A stretch of DNA of 64,000 nucleotides. Origin: Streptomyces griseoluteus (lineage in GTDB: Bacteria > Actinomycetota > Actinomycetes > Streptomycetales > Streptomycetaceae). Shown piece by piece: positions 30,433-40,108 of the stretch; position 1 is the stretch's first letter, and every line of letters starts with the position of its first letter. The position numbers and the translations under genes are program-made. The notes under the pieces are model-generated. The model had not been told where the DNA came from and searched no databases. It worked only from the letters and a program-made list of their open reading frames with translations. The DNA is taken from the NCBI RefSeq assembly GCF_004784465.1, contig NZ_SRRU01000002.1:662413-726412 (forward strand), read 5' to 3'.

Positions 30433-32072
30433 TTTCCGCTCAGCACACGATCGCCGCCCAGCACACCTGGCTCGCGGCCGGCGAGGCCAGTGAGCACAGA
30501 GGTCTGATCATCTCCCTGTTCGCGGTGTTCGTCGCCGCGACCCTGGTCATCACCGTCTGGGCGGGCCGCCAGACCAAGGACGCCGCCGACTTCTACGCGG
30601 GCGGCCGCCAGTTCACCGGCTTCCAGAACGGACTCGCCGTCTCCGGCGACTACATGTCCGCCGCGTCCTTCCTCGGCATCGCGGGCGCCATCGCCCTGTT
30701 CGGCTACGACGGCTTCCTGTACTCCATCGGCTTCCTGGTCGCCTGGCTGGTCGCCCTGCTCCTGGTCGCCGAGCCGCTGCGCAACTCCGGCCGCTACACC
30801 ATGGGCGACGTGCTGGCCTACCGGATGCGCCAGCGCCCGGTGCGCACCGCCGCGGGCACCTCCACAATCGTGGTGTCGATCTTCTACCTGCTCGCACAGA
30901 TGGCCGGCGCCGGTGTCCTGGTCTCCCTGCTGCTCGGCATCACCAGCGACAGCGGCAAGATCGGCATCGTCGCCCTGGTCGGCGTCCTGATGATCGTGTA
31001 CGTCACCATCGGCGGCATGAAGGGCACCACCTGGGTCCAGATGGTCAAGGCCGTCCTCCTCATCGCGGGCGCCATTCTGCTGACCTTCCTGGTGCTGCTC
31101 AAGTTCGACTTCAACGTCTCCGACCTGCTGGGTTCGGCCGCCGACAACAGCGGCAAGGGCAAGGCGTTCCTGGAGCCCGGCCTGAAGTACGGCGCCACCG
31201 GCACCTCCAAGCTGGACTTCATCTCCCTCGGCATCGCCCTGGTCCTGGGCACCGCGGGCCTGCCGCACATCCTGATCCGGTTCTACACGGTCCCCACCGC
31301 CAAGGCGGCCCGGAAGTCGGTGATCTGGGCCATCGGCCTGATCGGCGCCTTCTATCTGATGACCCTCGCCCTGGGCTTCGGCGCCGCCGCGCTGATCAAG
31401 CCGGCGGAGATCATCGCCTCCAACAAGGCGGGCAACACCGCGGCCCCCCTGCTCGCCCTGCACCTCGGGGGAGTGGACTCCAACTGGGGCGCCATCCTGC
31501 TGGCCAGCATCTCCGCCGTCGCCTTCGCCACGATCCTCGCGGTCGTCGCCGGCCTCACCCTGGCCTCCTCCTCGTCCTTCGCCCACGACATCTACGCCAA
31601 CGTCATCAAGAAGGGCCAGGCCACCGAGAAGCAGGAGATCAACGCCGCCCGATACGCCACCGTCGGCATCGGCGCCGTCTCCATCGTGCTCGGTGCCCTC
31701 GCCCGCGACCTGAACGTGGCCGGACTCGTGGCGCTGGCCTTCGCGGTCGCCGCGTCGGCGAACCTGCCGACCATCCTCTACAGCCTGTTCTGGAAGCGGT
31801 TCACCACCTCAGGCGCCCTGTGGTCGATCTACGGCGGCCTGGTCACCGCGGTCGGCCTGGTGCTGTTCTCCCCGGTGGTCTCCGGCAAGCCGACCTCGAT
31901 GTTCCCCGACGTCGACTTCCACTGGTTCCCGCTGGAGAACCCCGGCATCATCTCCATCCCGGTCGGCTTCCTGCTGGGGGCCGTCGGCACCCTGCTGTCC
32001 AAGGAGGTCCCGGACGCGGAGAAGTACGCCGAGCTGGAGGTACGGTCCCTGACCGGCACCGGGGCGCACTGA
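30429..32072 (+). CDS. actP: Sodium:solute symporter, cation/acetate type
   Basis: A 547-residue polytopic protein of the SSS family (about 13 helices) closest in pattern to ActP: DAADFYAGGRQFTGFQNGLAVSGDYMSAASFLG is the family signature (residues about 46-80), and the later LPHILIRFYTVPTAKAARKS and SSSFAHDIYANVIKKGQA are ActP-like. It imports acetate or related monocarboxylates with Na+ or H+. Coupled to the DUF485 gene and ended by a strong hairpin at 32095-32138. Confidence 0.93.
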   Translation: MISAQHTIAAQHTWLAAGEASEHRGLIISLFAVFVAATLVITVWAGRQTKDAADFYAGGRQFTGFQNGLAVSGDYMSAASFLGIAGAIALFGYDGFLYSIGFLVAWLVALLLVAEPLRNSGRYTMGDVLAYRMRQRPVRTAAGTSTIVVSIFYLLAQMAGAGVLVSLLLGITSDSGKIGIVALVGVLMIVYVTIGGMKGTTWVQMVKAVLLIAGAILLTFLVLLKFDFNVSDLLGSAADNSGKGKAFLEPGLKYGATGTSKLDFISLGIALVLGTAGLPHILIRFYTVPTAKAARKSVIWAIGLIGAFYLMTLALGFGAAALIKPAEIIASNKAGNTAAPLLALHLGGVDSNWGAILLASISAVAFATILAVVAGLTLASSSSFAHDIYANVIKKGQATEKQEINAARYATVGIGAVSIVLGALARDLNVAGLVALAFAVAASANLPTILYSLFWKRFTTSGALWSIYGGLVTAVGLVLFSPVVSGKPTSMFPDVDFHWFPLENPGIISIPVGFLLGAVGTLLSKEVPDAEKYAELEVRSLTGTGAH

Positions 32073-32094
32073 GCCGGCCGCCCGGCACACCTCA

Positions 32095-32138
32095 CGGCCG
32101 CGCCGCGCGGGGGGCAGGACACCCGCGCGGCGCGGCCG
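32095..32138 (+). terminator. Terminator hairpin after the acetate symporter
   Basis: A perfect 17-base-pair stem (CGGCCGCGCCGCGCGGG at 32095-32111 against 32122-32138) with a ten-base loop, starting 23 bases after the stop. No T-run, as usual for these genomes. Confidence 0.75.
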
Positions 32139-32241
32139 CGTCCGTACCGGGCAGGGAAACCAGCCGCTGTCGATGTCCGAGGTCTCGCGTAGGCTCGCAG
32201 ATGACAGTGACAAGCGGTCCGGGACGAGGGAGGGGGCCCAC

Positions 32242-33231
32242 GTGCTCATCGACACCTACGGCCGGGTGGCCACCGACCTGAGGGTTTCGCTGACCGACCG
32301 GTGCAATCTGCGCTGCACCTACTGCATGCCCGAGGAGGGTCTGCAGTGGCTGGCCAAGCCGGATCTGCTCACGGACGACGAGATCGTCCGCCTGATCGGC
32401 CTCGCGGTGACCCACCTCGGCATCGAAGAGGTCCGCTTCACCGGCGGCGAGCCCCTGCTCCGCCCCGGCCTGGCCGGCATCGTGGAGCGCGTCGCGGCGC
32501 TTCAGCCGCGCCCCCGGATGTCGATCACGACCAACGGCATCGGCCTCAAGCGCACCGCCGCCGCCCTGAAGCACGCCGGACTCGACCGGGTCAACGTCTC
32601 GCTGGACACCCTGCGCCCCGACGTCTTCAAGACCCTCACCCGGCGCGACCGCCACCAGGACGTACTGGACGGCCTCCGCGCCGCCTCCGAGGCGGGCCTC
32701 ACCCCCGTCAAGGTCAACTCGGTCCTGATGCCGGGCCTGAACGCGGACGAGGCCCCGGACCTGCTGGCCTGGGCGCTGGAGCACGAGTACGAACTCCGCT
32801 TCATCGAGCAGATGCCGCTCGACGCCCAGCACGGCTGGAAGCGCGAGGGCATGGTCACCGCCCAGGACATCCTCGCCTCCCTGCGCACCCGCTTCGAGCT
32901 GACCGCCGAGGGCGAGGGCGAGCGCGGTTCGGCCCCGGCCGAGCGCTGGCTGGTGGACGGCGGCCCGCAGCGGGTCGGCGTGATCGCCTCGGTGACCCGT
33001 CCGTTCTGCGCGGCCTGCGACCGCACCCGGCTCACCGCCGACGGCCAGATACGCACCTGTCTGTTCGCCACCGAGGAGACCGACCTGCGCGCCCTGCTGC
33101 GCTCCGGCGCGCGGGACGAGGAGATCGCCGAGCTGTGGCGCAAGGCGATGTGGGGCAAGAAGGCGGGCGCGGGCCTCGACGACCCGTCCTTCGTCCAGCC
33201 GGAGCGCCCCATGTCAGCGATCGGCGGCTGA
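32242..33231 (+). CDS. moaA: GTP 3',8-cyclase MoaA (molybdenum cofactor)
   Basis: A 329-residue radical SAM enzyme of molybdopterin synthesis. The N-terminal 4Fe-4S site is C21-x3-C25-x2-C28 (CNLRCTYC); the C-terminal site that binds GTP is C256-x2-C259-x13-C273; the protein ends in the Gly-Gly tail (SAIGG) that MoaA needs for activity. The GTG at 32242 follows GAGGGAGGGGG; an in-frame start 23 codons earlier is possible but lies in the promoter region. The last 18 bases overlap the oppositely oriented gene at 33214. Confidence 0.96.
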   Translation: MLIDTYGRVATDLRVSLTDRCNLRCTYCMPEEGLQWLAKPDLLTDDEIVRLIGLAVTHLGIEEVRFTGGEPLLRPGLAGIVERVAALQPRPRMSITTNGIGLKRTAAALKHAGLDRVNVSLDTLRPDVFKTLTRRDRHQDVLDGLRAASEAGLTPVKVNSVLMPGLNADEAPDLLAWALEHEYELRFIEQMPLDAQHGWKREGMVTAQDILASLRTRFELTAEGEGERGSAPAERWLVDGGPQRVGVIASVTRPFCAACDRTRLTADGQIRTCLFATEETDLRALLRSGARDEEIAELWRKAMWGKKAGAGLDDPSFVQPERPMSAIGG

Positions 33232-33432
33232 GTCCTCCCACTCCCGGAGCGGGACCACGTCCTTCAGAAAGCCGCGCACGCCGAGGAACTGGGACAGGTG
33301 CTCGCGGTGTTCCTCGCAGGCGATCCAGGTCTTGCGCCGCTCCGGGGTGTGGATCTTCGGGTTGTTCCACGCCAGCACCCATACGGCGTCGGCCCGGCAG
33401 CCCTTCGCGGAACAGATCGGTGTCTCACTCAC
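33214..33432 (-). CDS. Conserved hypothetical protein, 72 residues, Cys/His bearing
   Basis: A 72-residue acidic-to-neutral protein with C7, C12, C39 and a His-rich stretch (EEHREHLSQFLG), possibly one metal site: ICSAKGCRADAVWVLAWNNP followed by WIACEEH. The pattern CxxxxC...WxxCxxH recurs in small actinobacterial proteins of unknown role. GTG start at 33432. The gene overlaps the end of moaA tail to tail by 18 bases. Confidence 0.85.
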   Translation of the reverse strand: MSETPICSAKGCRADAVWVLAWNNPKIHTPERRKTWIACEEHREHLSQFLGVRGFLKDVVPLREWEDSAADR

Positions 33433-33516
33433 GGGAAGATTCTCGCAGAGGCGAGCGGAGGGGAATTGGCGCGGTGGGAGCGGAGTGAATTCGCGCGGAA
33501 ACGGCTGCGAACAAGG

Positions 33517-33554
33517 CGACGCCGAGCAGCCACGGGGGGAGCTGCCCGGCGTCG
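33517..33554. other. Stable stem-loop in the 33433-33699 gap
   Basis: CGACGCCG (33517-33524) pairs with CGGCGTCG (33547-33554), and inside it GCAGC (33526-33530) pairs with GCTGC (33541-33545). The 267-base gap lies between the DUF3099 stop and the start of the 72-residue gene, both minus strand. It could be a DUF3099 terminator or a leader structure; no T-run is present. Nothing else is evident in the gap. Confidence 0.45.
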
Positions 33555-33699
33555 GTCTGTCGCTCCGACGGGGGATGCGGAGCGCGTACGCAGTATGTCA
33601 CGCACCACTGGCCGACCGGCACAAGAACAGCATGATTGAACTGAGCTTTTCTTGAGCTTGGCGGGAAGTCGCCTTCCGCTTTTTCCGCTCCCACGCTGC

Positions 33700-34092
33700 T
33701 CAGGCTCGGTCGGAACGTTTCTCCCGCGACTCCGCCCCCGGCCGGGACGACGCGTGTTCCGGGCCGGAATCCGACCGACCCGCTGACTCTTCGTCACGTG
33801 GCGGTGTGATCATCGGCTTGGACGGCATGGCGACGAAGGTCGACGGCAGCGACTGCGGCCGCTCCCGCCCCGCGTTTGCGATCACCACCGCGATGTACGG
33901 CAGCGCGGCGCCCAGCACCAGCGCCACGATGGCGACGTATCGCTCCACGTTCCACAGGGAGGCGGCCAGGATCACGGCCACCGTCCGGATCGACATCGAG
34001 ATCACGTACCGCCGCTGCCGGCCCCGCACGTCCTCCGCCAGGCCGGTCCGGGCGCCGGTGATCCGGAAGACCTCGCCACGCTGCTTGCCCAT
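33700..34092 (-). CDS. DUF3099 membrane protein
   Basis: A 130-residue actinobacterial protein of DUF3099. N-terminal basic segment (FRITGARTGLAEDVRGRQRRY is the family motif), two membrane helices (about residues 32-50, SIRTVAVILAASLW, and about 56-75, VAIVALVLGAALPYIAVVIA), then a hydrophilic tail rich in Ser, Glu and Arg. ATG at 34092 follows GGTGGA; one seven codons earlier is possible. Function unknown. Confidence 0.88.
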   Translation of the reverse strand: MGKQRGEVFRITGARTGLAEDVRGRQRRYVISMSIRTVAVILAASLWNVERYVAIVALVLGAALPYIAVVIANAGRERPQSLPSTFVAMPSKPMITPPRDEESAGRSDSGPEHASSRPGAESREKRSDRA

Positions 34093-34331
34093 CAGTCCAC
34101 CATCCGCCCGCATGGGTCCAACCCCGGCCCGAAAGCCGTGTCCGGGCCCGAACCGGACCGGGACACCCCCCAACGGTACGCCGCCGGGGCGCCGCGTTCG
34201 ATACCGGGGCGCCGTCCGGCCTGCGGGAACGTCCACCGTCCGGGTGGCTCCGGCATGCGGGGCGGCCGGGCCGCGCCCAGACTGGCCGGGACGAGCGGAT
34301 CGATCAGGTCGGACCGGACGAGGAGGCCGCC

Positions 34332-34625
34332 ATGGGCTGGCTGTGGGCGATCATCGTGGGATTCGTGCTGGGCCTGCTCGCCAAGGCGATCATTCCCGGC
34401 AAGCAGCACAGCCCCCTGTGGCTGACCACCATCTGCGGCATCCTGGGCGCCTTGGCGGGCAACGCCCTCGCGCGGGCACTGGGGGTCGCGGAGACGAGCG
34501 GCATCGACTGGAGCAGGCACCTCTTCCAGCTCGTGGCGGCGATCATCATCGTGTTCTTCGTCGACATGCTCTACACCGCGACCCTCGGCAAGCGCCGCAA
34601 GCGCAAGTACGACGAACGGGTGTGA
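34332..34625 (+). CDS. GlsB/YeaQ/YmgE family stress membrane protein
   Basis: A 97-residue protein with three predicted helices: WAIIVGFVLGLLAKAIIP, TICGILGALAGNALARAL and FQLVAAIIIVFFVDMLYTA; the tail is basic (GKRRKRKYDERV). The family (PF04226, once called transglycosylase-associated) is induced by general stress and is not known to be an enzyme. GAGGAGG is six bases before the ATG. Convergent with tyrS across a hairpin. Confidence 0.9.
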   Translation: MGWLWAIIVGFVLGLLAKAIIPGKQHSPLWLTTICGILGALAGNALARALGVAETSGIDWSRHLFQLVAAIIIVFFVDMLYTATLGKRRKRKYDERV

Positions 34626-34640
34626 CACAGCGGGTACGGC

Positions 34641-34676
34641 AGAGGGCGGCCTCCCGGTGAAGGGAAGCCGCCCTCT
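34641..34676. terminator. Bidirectional terminator between glsB-type gene and tyrS
   Basis: AGAGGGCGGC (34641-34650) pairs with GCCGCCCTCT (34667-34676), with an added CTCCC/GGGAA inner stem. It lies 16 bases after one stop and 9 bases beyond the other, so it can serve both converging genes. Confidence 0.75.
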
Positions 34677-34685
34677 CTCGGTGCC

Positions 34686-35954
34686 TCAGGCGCCCGTGAC
34701 CTCGACCGCAGCCAGGTTCTTCTTGCCCCGGCGCAGCACCAGCCAGCGCCCGTGCAGCAGCTCCTCGGCGGCGGGGACGGCGTCCTCGCCGGCGACCTTG
34801 ACGTTGTTCACGTACGCACCGCCCTCCTTCACCGTGCGCCGCGCGGCCGACTTGCTGGCCACCAGACCCACCTCGGCGAGCAGGTCCACCACGGGGCCCA
34901 GTTCCGCGACCTGGATGTGCGGCAGCTCGGAGAGCGCGGCGGCGAGCGTCGCCTCGTCCAGCTCGGAAAGCTCGCCCTGGCCGAACAGCGCCTTGGACGC
35001 GGCGACCACGGCGGCCGTCTGCTCGGCGCCGTGCACCAGCGTCGTCAGCTCCTCCGCGAGCGCGCGCTGCGCCGCGCGGGCCTGCGGGCGCTCCTCGGTC
35101 AGCCGCTCCAGCTCCGTGATCTCCTCGCGGGACTTGAAGCTGAAGATCCGCAGGAACTTGGAGACGTCCCGGTCGTCCGCGTTCAGCCAGAACTGGTAGA
35201 AGGCGTACGGCGTGGTCATCTCCGGGTCGAGCCAGACGGTGCCCGACTCGGTCTTGCCGAACTTGGTGCCGTCCGCCTTGGTGATCAGCGGGGTGCCCAG
35301 CGCGTGGACCACCGCGTCCGGCTCGACCCGGTGGATCAGGTCGGTGCCCGAGGTGAGGTTGCCCCACTGGTCGCTGCCGCCGGTCTGCAGCGTGCAGCCG
35401 TAGCGCCGGTACAGCTCCAGGAAGTCCATGCCCTGCAGGATCTGGTAGCTGAACTCGGTGTAGCTGATGCCCGCGTCGGAGTTCAGCCGGCGGGAGACGG
35501 CCTCCTTGGCGATCATCTTGTTGACCCGGAAGTGCTTGCCGATGTCCCGCAGGAACTCGATGGCCGACATCCCCTGGGTCCAGTCCAGGTTGTTGACCAT
35601 CACGGCCGCGTTCGGACCCTCGAAGTCCAGCAGCGGCTGGATCTGCGCGCGCAGCCGCTCCACCCACTGGCCGACGATCTCCGGCGCGTTCAGCGTGCGC
35701 TCGGCGGTGGGCTTGGGGTCGCCGATCAGACCGGTGGCCCCGCCGACCAGGCCCAGCGGGCGGTGGCCCGCGTCCTGGATGCGGCGCATGGTGAGGATCT
35801 GGACCAGGTTGCCGAGGTGCAGGCTGGGCGCGGTCGGGTCGAAGCCGCAATAGAACGTGACAGGACCGTCCGCGAACGCCTTGCGCAATGCGTCCTCGTC
35901 GGTGGAGAGGGCGATCAGCCCACGCCACTTCAGTTCGTCGACGATGTCCGTCAC
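34686..35954 (-). CDS. tyrS: Tyrosyl-tRNA synthetase
   Basis: A 422-residue class I synthetase. The HIGH-like motif is HLGN at residues 46-49 and the KMSKS-like motif is KFGKT near 231-235, as in TyrS of the TyrRS-S type. [30 protein letters not shown] and [12 protein letters not shown] mark the tyrosine and ATP sites; the C-terminal S4-like RNA-binding domain includes [20 protein letters not shown] at 35954 was chosen because the conserved N-terminus begins there and GGAG lies upstream. No T-box-like leader was recognised. Confidence 0.97.
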   Translation of the reverse strand: MTDIVDELKWRGLIALSTDEDALRKAFADGPVTFYCGFDPTAPSLHLGNLVQILTMRRIQDAGHRPLGLVGGATGLIGDPKPTAERTLNAPEIVGQWVERLRAQIQPLLDFEGPNAAVMVNNLDWTQGMSAIEFLRDIGKHFRVNKMIAKEAVSRRLNSDAGISYTEFSYQILQGMDFLELYRRYGCTLQTGGSDQWGNLTSGTDLIHRVEPDAVVHALGTPLITKADGTKFGKTESGTVWLDPEMTTPYAFYQFWLNADDRDVSKFLRIFSFKSREEITELERLTEERPQARAAQRALAEELTTLVHGAEQTAAVVAASKALFGQGELSELDEATLAAALSELPHIQVAELGPVVDLLAEVGLVASKSAARRTVKEGGAYVNNVKVAGEDAVPAAEELLHGRWLVLRRGKKNLAAVEVTGA

Positions 35955-36010
35955 GGTTCTCGTGTCTCCTAGATGATCCTGCGGCGGTCGGGTGACAGCC
36001 GAGTACGAGG

Positions 36011-37405
36011 TTATACGCCCTGGCTGACAGAGCTCATATTGAAATCCGGGACGCGGAGCGCGGGCATCGCGGCCCGGGTGAACCAGTCGCTCCACTCGCG
36101 GGGCAGGGTCTGCTCGGTGCGGCCCGCCTCGGCGGCCCGGCCGAGCACGCCGACCGGCGACTCGTTGAACCGGAAGTTGTTCACCTGGCCGGTGACCTCG
36201 CCGTTCTCCACCAGGTAGACGCCGTCGCGGGTGAGCCCGGTGAGCAGCAGGGTCGCGGGGTCGACCTCGCGGATGTACCAGAGGCAGGTCAGCAGCAGAC
36301 CGCGCTCGGTGGCCGCGACCATGTCCGCGAGCGAGCGGTCGCCGCCGCCGTCCAGGATCAGGTTGTCCATCGCCGGGGCGAGCGGCAGCCCGGTCAGGGC
36401 CGCGCTGTGCCGGGTGGTGGTGAGGTGGTCGAGGACACCGTCCTTGATCCAGTCGGTGGCGCGTACCGGCAGCCCGTTGTCGAAGACCGAGCGGTCGCCG
36501 CCGGAGGAGTGCGCGACGACGAAGGGCGCGCAGCCCAGGCCCGGCTCGTCGGGGTCGCTGCGCAGCGTCAGCGGCAGCTCGCTGAGCCGCTCGCCGGTAC
36601 GGGTGCCGCCACCCGGCTTGGAGAACACCGTGCGCCCCTCGGTGGCGTCCCGGCCGGAGGCGGACCAGAGCTGGTAGATCAGCAGGTCGGCCACGGCGGA
36701 CGGCGGCAGCAGCGTCTCGTACCGCCCGGCCGGCAGCTCCACGCGGCGCTCGGCCCAGCCGAGGCGCTCGGCCAGCTCGGTGTCCAGGGCGCCCGGGTCG
36801 ACGTCCTTGAAGTCACGGGTGGAGCGGCCGGCCCAGGCCGAACGGGTGTGGTCGGGGGACTTGGCGTTCAGCTCCAGGGTGCCGGTCGGCTGGTCGTGCC
36901 TGAGGCGCAGGCCGGTGGAGGTGCCGAGGTAGGTGGAGACGGTCTCGTGGCTGGCGAAGCCGTACAGTTCGCGGCCGCCGGCCCGGGCACGGGCGAACGC
37001 CTCGCCGAGTGCCGGGGCGAAGTCCGCGAAGACGGCGGAGGAGGTCTCGGCGGGCGCGTCGCGGAAGTCGGGGGAGTCCGGAACGCCGCTGACCAGCGGC
37101 TGGGCGTCCTCGGCGGGTCCGGCCGCCCGTGCGGCGGCTTCGGCGGCCCGCACCAGCGGCTCCAGCTCGGCCGCCGTCACCGCCGACCGCGAGACCACGC
37201 CGGAGGCGGTGCCCTGCTGCCCGTCCACGGTGGCGATCACGGTGAGGGTACGGCCGCGGGTCACTCCGTTGGTGGTGAGCGCGTTGCCCGCCCAGCGCAG
37301 GTTGGCGCTGGACTCCTCGTCCGCGATGACCACACAGCCGTCCGCCCGGGACAGCGCGAGGGCCCGCTCGACGATCTCGTACGGCTTGCTGGTCCGCGCG
37401 CTCAT
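36011..37405 (-). CDS. TldE/PmbA-type subunit of a TldD/TldE protease
   Basis: A 464-residue protein of the TldD/PmbA family without the HExxxH metal motif, so it is the TldE-like partner. Family pattern is seen in [43 protein letters not shown] and the C-terminal [19 protein letters not shown]. With TldD it forms a barrel-shaped metalloprotease that trims unfolded peptides; in E. coli it matures microcin B17 and degrades CcdA. The start ATG overlaps the tldD stop by four bases. Confidence 0.93.
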   Translation of the reverse strand: MSARTSKPYEIVERALALSRADGCVVIADEESSANLRWAGNALTTNGVTRGRTLTVIATVDGQQGTASGVVSRSAVTAAELEPLVRAAEAAARAAGPAEDAQPLVSGVPDSPDFRDAPAETSSAVFADFAPALGEAFARARAGGRELYGFASHETVSTYLGTSTGLRLRHDQPTGTLELNAKSPDHTRSAWAGRSTRDFKDVDPGALDTELAERLGWAERRVELPAGRYETLLPPSAVADLLIYQLWSASGRDATEGRTVFSKPGGGTRTGERLSELPLTLRSDPDEPGLGCAPFVVAHSSGGDRSVFDNGLPVRATDWIKDGVLDHLTTTRHSAALTGLPLAPAMDNLILDGGGDRSLADMVAATERGLLLTCLWYIREVDPATLLLTGLTRDGVYLVENGEVTGQVNNFRFNESPVGVLGRAAEAGRTEQTLPREWSDWFTRAAMPALRVPDFNMSSVSQGV

Positions 37406-38925
37406 CGCCCGGCCTCCTGCGTCGTGTTGAGGATGTTGATGCCCCGGAACAGGGCGGAGGGGCAGCCGTGGGAGACGGCGGCGACCTGGCCGGGCTGGGC
37501 CTTGCCGCAGTTGAAGGCGCCGCCCAGCACATAGGTCTGGGGGCCGCCCACGGCGGCCATCGAGCCCCAGAAGTCGGTGGTGTTGGCCTGGTAGGCGACG
37601 TCCCTGAGCTGGCCGGTGATCCGCCCGTTCTCGATGCGGAAGAAGCGCTGGCCGGTGAACTGGAAGTTGTAGCGCTGCATGTCGATCGACCAGGACCGGT
37701 CGCCGACCACGTAGATACCCCGGTCGACGCCCCCGATCAGCCCCTCGGTGGACAGCCCGGCGGGGTCCGGCCGCAGCGAGACGTTGGCCATGCGCTGGAC
37801 CGGGACATGGCCGGGGGAGTCCGCGAAGGCGCACCCGTTGGAGCGCTCGAAACCGGTCAGCCTGGCGATGCGGCGGTCGAGCTGGTAGCCGGTGAGGGTG
37901 CCGTCCTTCACCAGGTCCCAGGACTGCGCGGCCACGCCCTCGTCGTCGTAGCCGATGGTGGCCAGGCCGTGTTCGGCGGTGCGGTCGCCGGTGACGTTCA
38001 TCAGCTCGGAGCCGTACTTGAGCTTGCCGAGCTGGTCGAAGGTGGCGAACGAGGTGCCCGCGTAGGCGGCTTCGTAGCCGAGGGCGCGGTCCAGCTCGGT
38101 GGCGTGGCCGACGGACTCGTGGATGGTGAGCCACAGGTTGGAGGGGTCGACGACCAGGTCGTACAGGCCCGGCTCCACGCTGGGCGCGCGCATCTTCTCG
38201 GCCAGCAGCTCGGGGATCTGTTCGAGTTCGGCGTCCCAGTCCCAGCCGGTGCCGGTCAGGTACTCCCAGCCCCGGCCGGCCGGCGGGGCGAGGGTGCGCA
38301 TCGAGTCGAACTCGCCGCTGGAGTCGTCCACGGAGACGGCCGTCAGCTCGGGGTGCAGCCGGACGCGCTGCTGGGTGGTGACCGTCCCGGCGGTGTCGGC
38401 GTAGAACTTGTTCTCGTGCACGGTGGTCAGCGAGGCGTCCACGTGGTCGACGCCCTGCGCCGCGAGGAGCCGCCCGCTCCAGTCCGCGAGCAGCGCGGAC
38501 TTGTCCGCGTCGGGCACGGTGAAGGGGTCGATGTCGTACGACGAGATCCACGTCCTGTCGGCGTGCACGGGCTCGTCGGCCAGCTCCACGCGCTCGTCCG
38601 AACCGGCGGCCTTGATCACCTGCGCGGACAGCTTGGCCATCGCCACCGCCTGCGAGGCGACCTTGGCGGCGCCGTCCATCGTCAGGTCCACCCCCGAGGC
38701 GAACCCCCAGCTGCCCCCGTGCACGACCCTGACCGCGTACCCCAGGTCGGTGGTGTCCGAGGACCCCGACGGGCGCCCGTCCCGCAGCCGCCAGGACGCG
38801 CTGCGCACCCGCTCCAGCCGGAAGTCGGCGTGCTCGGCCCCGAGGGCGCGCGCACGGGCGAGGGCCGCGTCGGCGAGGGCCCGCAGGGGGAGCGCCAGGA
38901 AGGAAGGGTCGATGTGTTGAGCCAC
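37402..38925 (-). CDS. tldD: TldD metalloprotease subunit
   Basis: A 507-residue protein carrying the TldD active-site motif HESVGH (His269, Glu270, His274) followed by ATELDRALGYEAAYAG, and the downstream Cys in SHGCPSALFRGINI near the C-terminus, which helps bind the zinc. The GTG start at 38925 has AGGAGG nine bases upstream. It lies 71 bases after hemC and is coupled to tldE. Natural peptide substrates in this organism are unknown. Confidence 0.94.
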   Translation of the reverse strand: MAQHIDPSFLALPLRALADAALARARALGAEHADFRLERVRSASWRLRDGRPSGSSDTTDLGYAVRVVHGGSWGFASGVDLTMDGAAKVASQAVAMAKLSAQVIKAAGSDERVELADEPVHADRTWISSYDIDPFTVPDADKSALLADWSGRLLAAQGVDHVDASLTTVHENKFYADTAGTVTTQQRVRLHPELTAVSVDDSSGEFDSMRTLAPPAGRGWEYLTGTGWDWDAELEQIPELLAEKMRAPSVEPGLYDLVVDPSNLWLTIHESVGHATELDRALGYEAAYAGTSFATFDQLGKLKYGSELMNVTGDRTAEHGLATIGYDDEGVAAQSWDLVKDGTLTGYQLDRRIARLTGFERSNGCAFADSPGHVPVQRMANVSLRPDPAGLSTEGLIGGVDRGIYVVGDRSWSIDMQRYNFQFTGQRFFRIENGRITGQLRDVAYQANTTDFWGSMAAVGGPQTYVLGGAFNCGKAQPGQVAAVSHGCPSALFRGINILNTTQEAGR

Positions 38926-38996
38926 GGGCGGGTTCCTCCTGCACGGGGTGGGGTGCTCAGGAGGATACGTCGCTCGGGGGCCCGGTCCCGCTTGGC

Positions 38997-39929
38997 TCAG
39001 TGGGCGATGCCGTCGATCAGCTCCCGCGCGCCCTGGCGGAGCAGGGCGACGGCGACGGACGTGCCGAGCGTGGCCGGGTCGAGACGGCCGGCCCACTCGT
39101 GCGCGTGCAGCACGGTCTTGCCGTCCGGCGTGAACACCGCGGCACGCAGCGAGAGTTCACCCGAGCGCTCGGTGCGGGCGTACCCGGCGATGGGGGAGTT
39201 GCAGTGACCCTGGAGGACGTGCAGCAGCATCCGCTCGGCGGTGGTCTCCCGGTGGGTGGCGGGGTCGCCCAGGTCGCTGACGATGTCGACGGTCTCGGTG
39301 TCGTCCTCCCGGCACTGAAGGGCGAGGACGCCCGCGCCGATCGGGGGCAGCATGGTCTCCAGCGTCAGGATCTCACTGGCCGCGTCCATCCGGCCGATGC
39401 GCTCCAGGCCGGACACCGCCAGGATCAGCGCGTCCGCCTCCCCGGCCGCCATCTTCTCCAGCCGCTTGTTCGCGTTGCCCCGGATCGGCACGCAGTCCAG
39501 GTGCGGGTGGGACGCGGCGAGCTGTGCGACCCGGCGCACGGAGGAGGTGCCGATGCGGGTCCCCGCCGGAAGCTGGTCCAGGGTGCGGCCGTGCGGGTCG
39601 ACCAGGGCGTCCCGGATGTCGTCCCGCGCGAGGTATCCCGCGAAGCGGGTCCCTGCCGGGATGGGGCGGTCTCCGGGTACGTCCTTCATGCAGTGCACGG
39701 CGAGGTCGGCGTCGCCGCGCAGCAGAGCGGCGTCCACTTCCTTGGTGAAGGCTCCCTTGCCCTCGACCTGGGCAAGGTCCCCCATCCAACGGTCACCGGT
39801 GGTCGTGACCGGCAGTACCTCGGTAGGGACGTCGGGGTGGAGCACGGCCAACTCCGCTTTGACGCGCGCGACTTGGGCGAGCGCCATGGGGGAGTTGCGG
39901 GAAACGATACGAATCAGATCACCGGGCAT
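38997..39929 (-). CDS. hemC: Hydroxymethylbilane synthase (porphobilinogen deaminase)
   Basis: A 310-residue enzyme that polymerises four porphobilinogens in heme/B12 precursor synthesis. Motifs: [46 protein letters not shown] (shown as parts), [24 protein letters not shown]. The dipyrromethane-binding cysteine is Cys243, in [12 protein letters not shown], where most enzymes read EGGCxxP. It starts inside the DUF397 gene (16-base overlap), away from any hemA or hemB, so it may be a second copy; this rests on context only. Confidence 0.92.
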   Translation of the reverse strand: MPGDLIRIVSRNSPMALAQVARVKAELAVLHPDVPTEVLPVTTTGDRWMGDLAQVEGKGAFTKEVDAALLRGDADLAVHCMKDVPGDRPIPAGTRFAGYLARDDIRDALVDPHGRTLDQLPAGTRIGTSSVRRVAQLAASHPHLDCVPIRGNANKRLEKMAAGEADALILAVSGLERIGRMDAASEILTLETMLPPIGAGVLALQCREDDTETVDIVSDLGDPATHRETTAERMLLHVLQGHCNSPIAGYARTERSGELSLRAAVFTPDGKTVLHAHEWAGRLDPATLGTSVAVALLRQGARELIDGIAH

Positions 39930-40108
39930 GAGGGCACGATACGGCCCACGAACGCGGCCCACGCCTCCGGCGCCACGGAGAGGGGCTGGATGCGGGTGTC
40001 TTTGGAGTCACGGATGTGGATGACACCGGGGCGCACGGCGACCTCGACACAGTTGCCGCCACCGGTACCGCTGTAGCTGCTCTTGAACCATGTCAGTTCG
40101 GTGCTCAT
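39914..40108 (-). CDS. DUF397 protein
   Basis: A 64-residue protein with the DUF397 pattern: [28 protein letters not shown] and [12 protein letters not shown]397 genes in Streptomyces usually follow Scr1-type HTH regulators; some proposals treat the pair as a toxin-antitoxin-like unit, others as developmental switch genes of the BldB/WhiJ group. ATG overlaps the regulator stop; the 3' end overlaps hemC by 16 bases. Confidence 0.92.
   Translation of the reverse strand: MSTELTWFKSSYSGTGGGNCVEVAVRPGVIHIRDSKDTRIQPLSVAPEAWAAFVGRIVPSCPVI

Noticed and set aside
33425..33694. An 89-codon minus-strand frame in the gap before the 72-residue gene
   Set aside because: No ribosome site, no known family, and it overlaps the start of the next gene out of frame; the region looks like leader DNA with a stem-loop.
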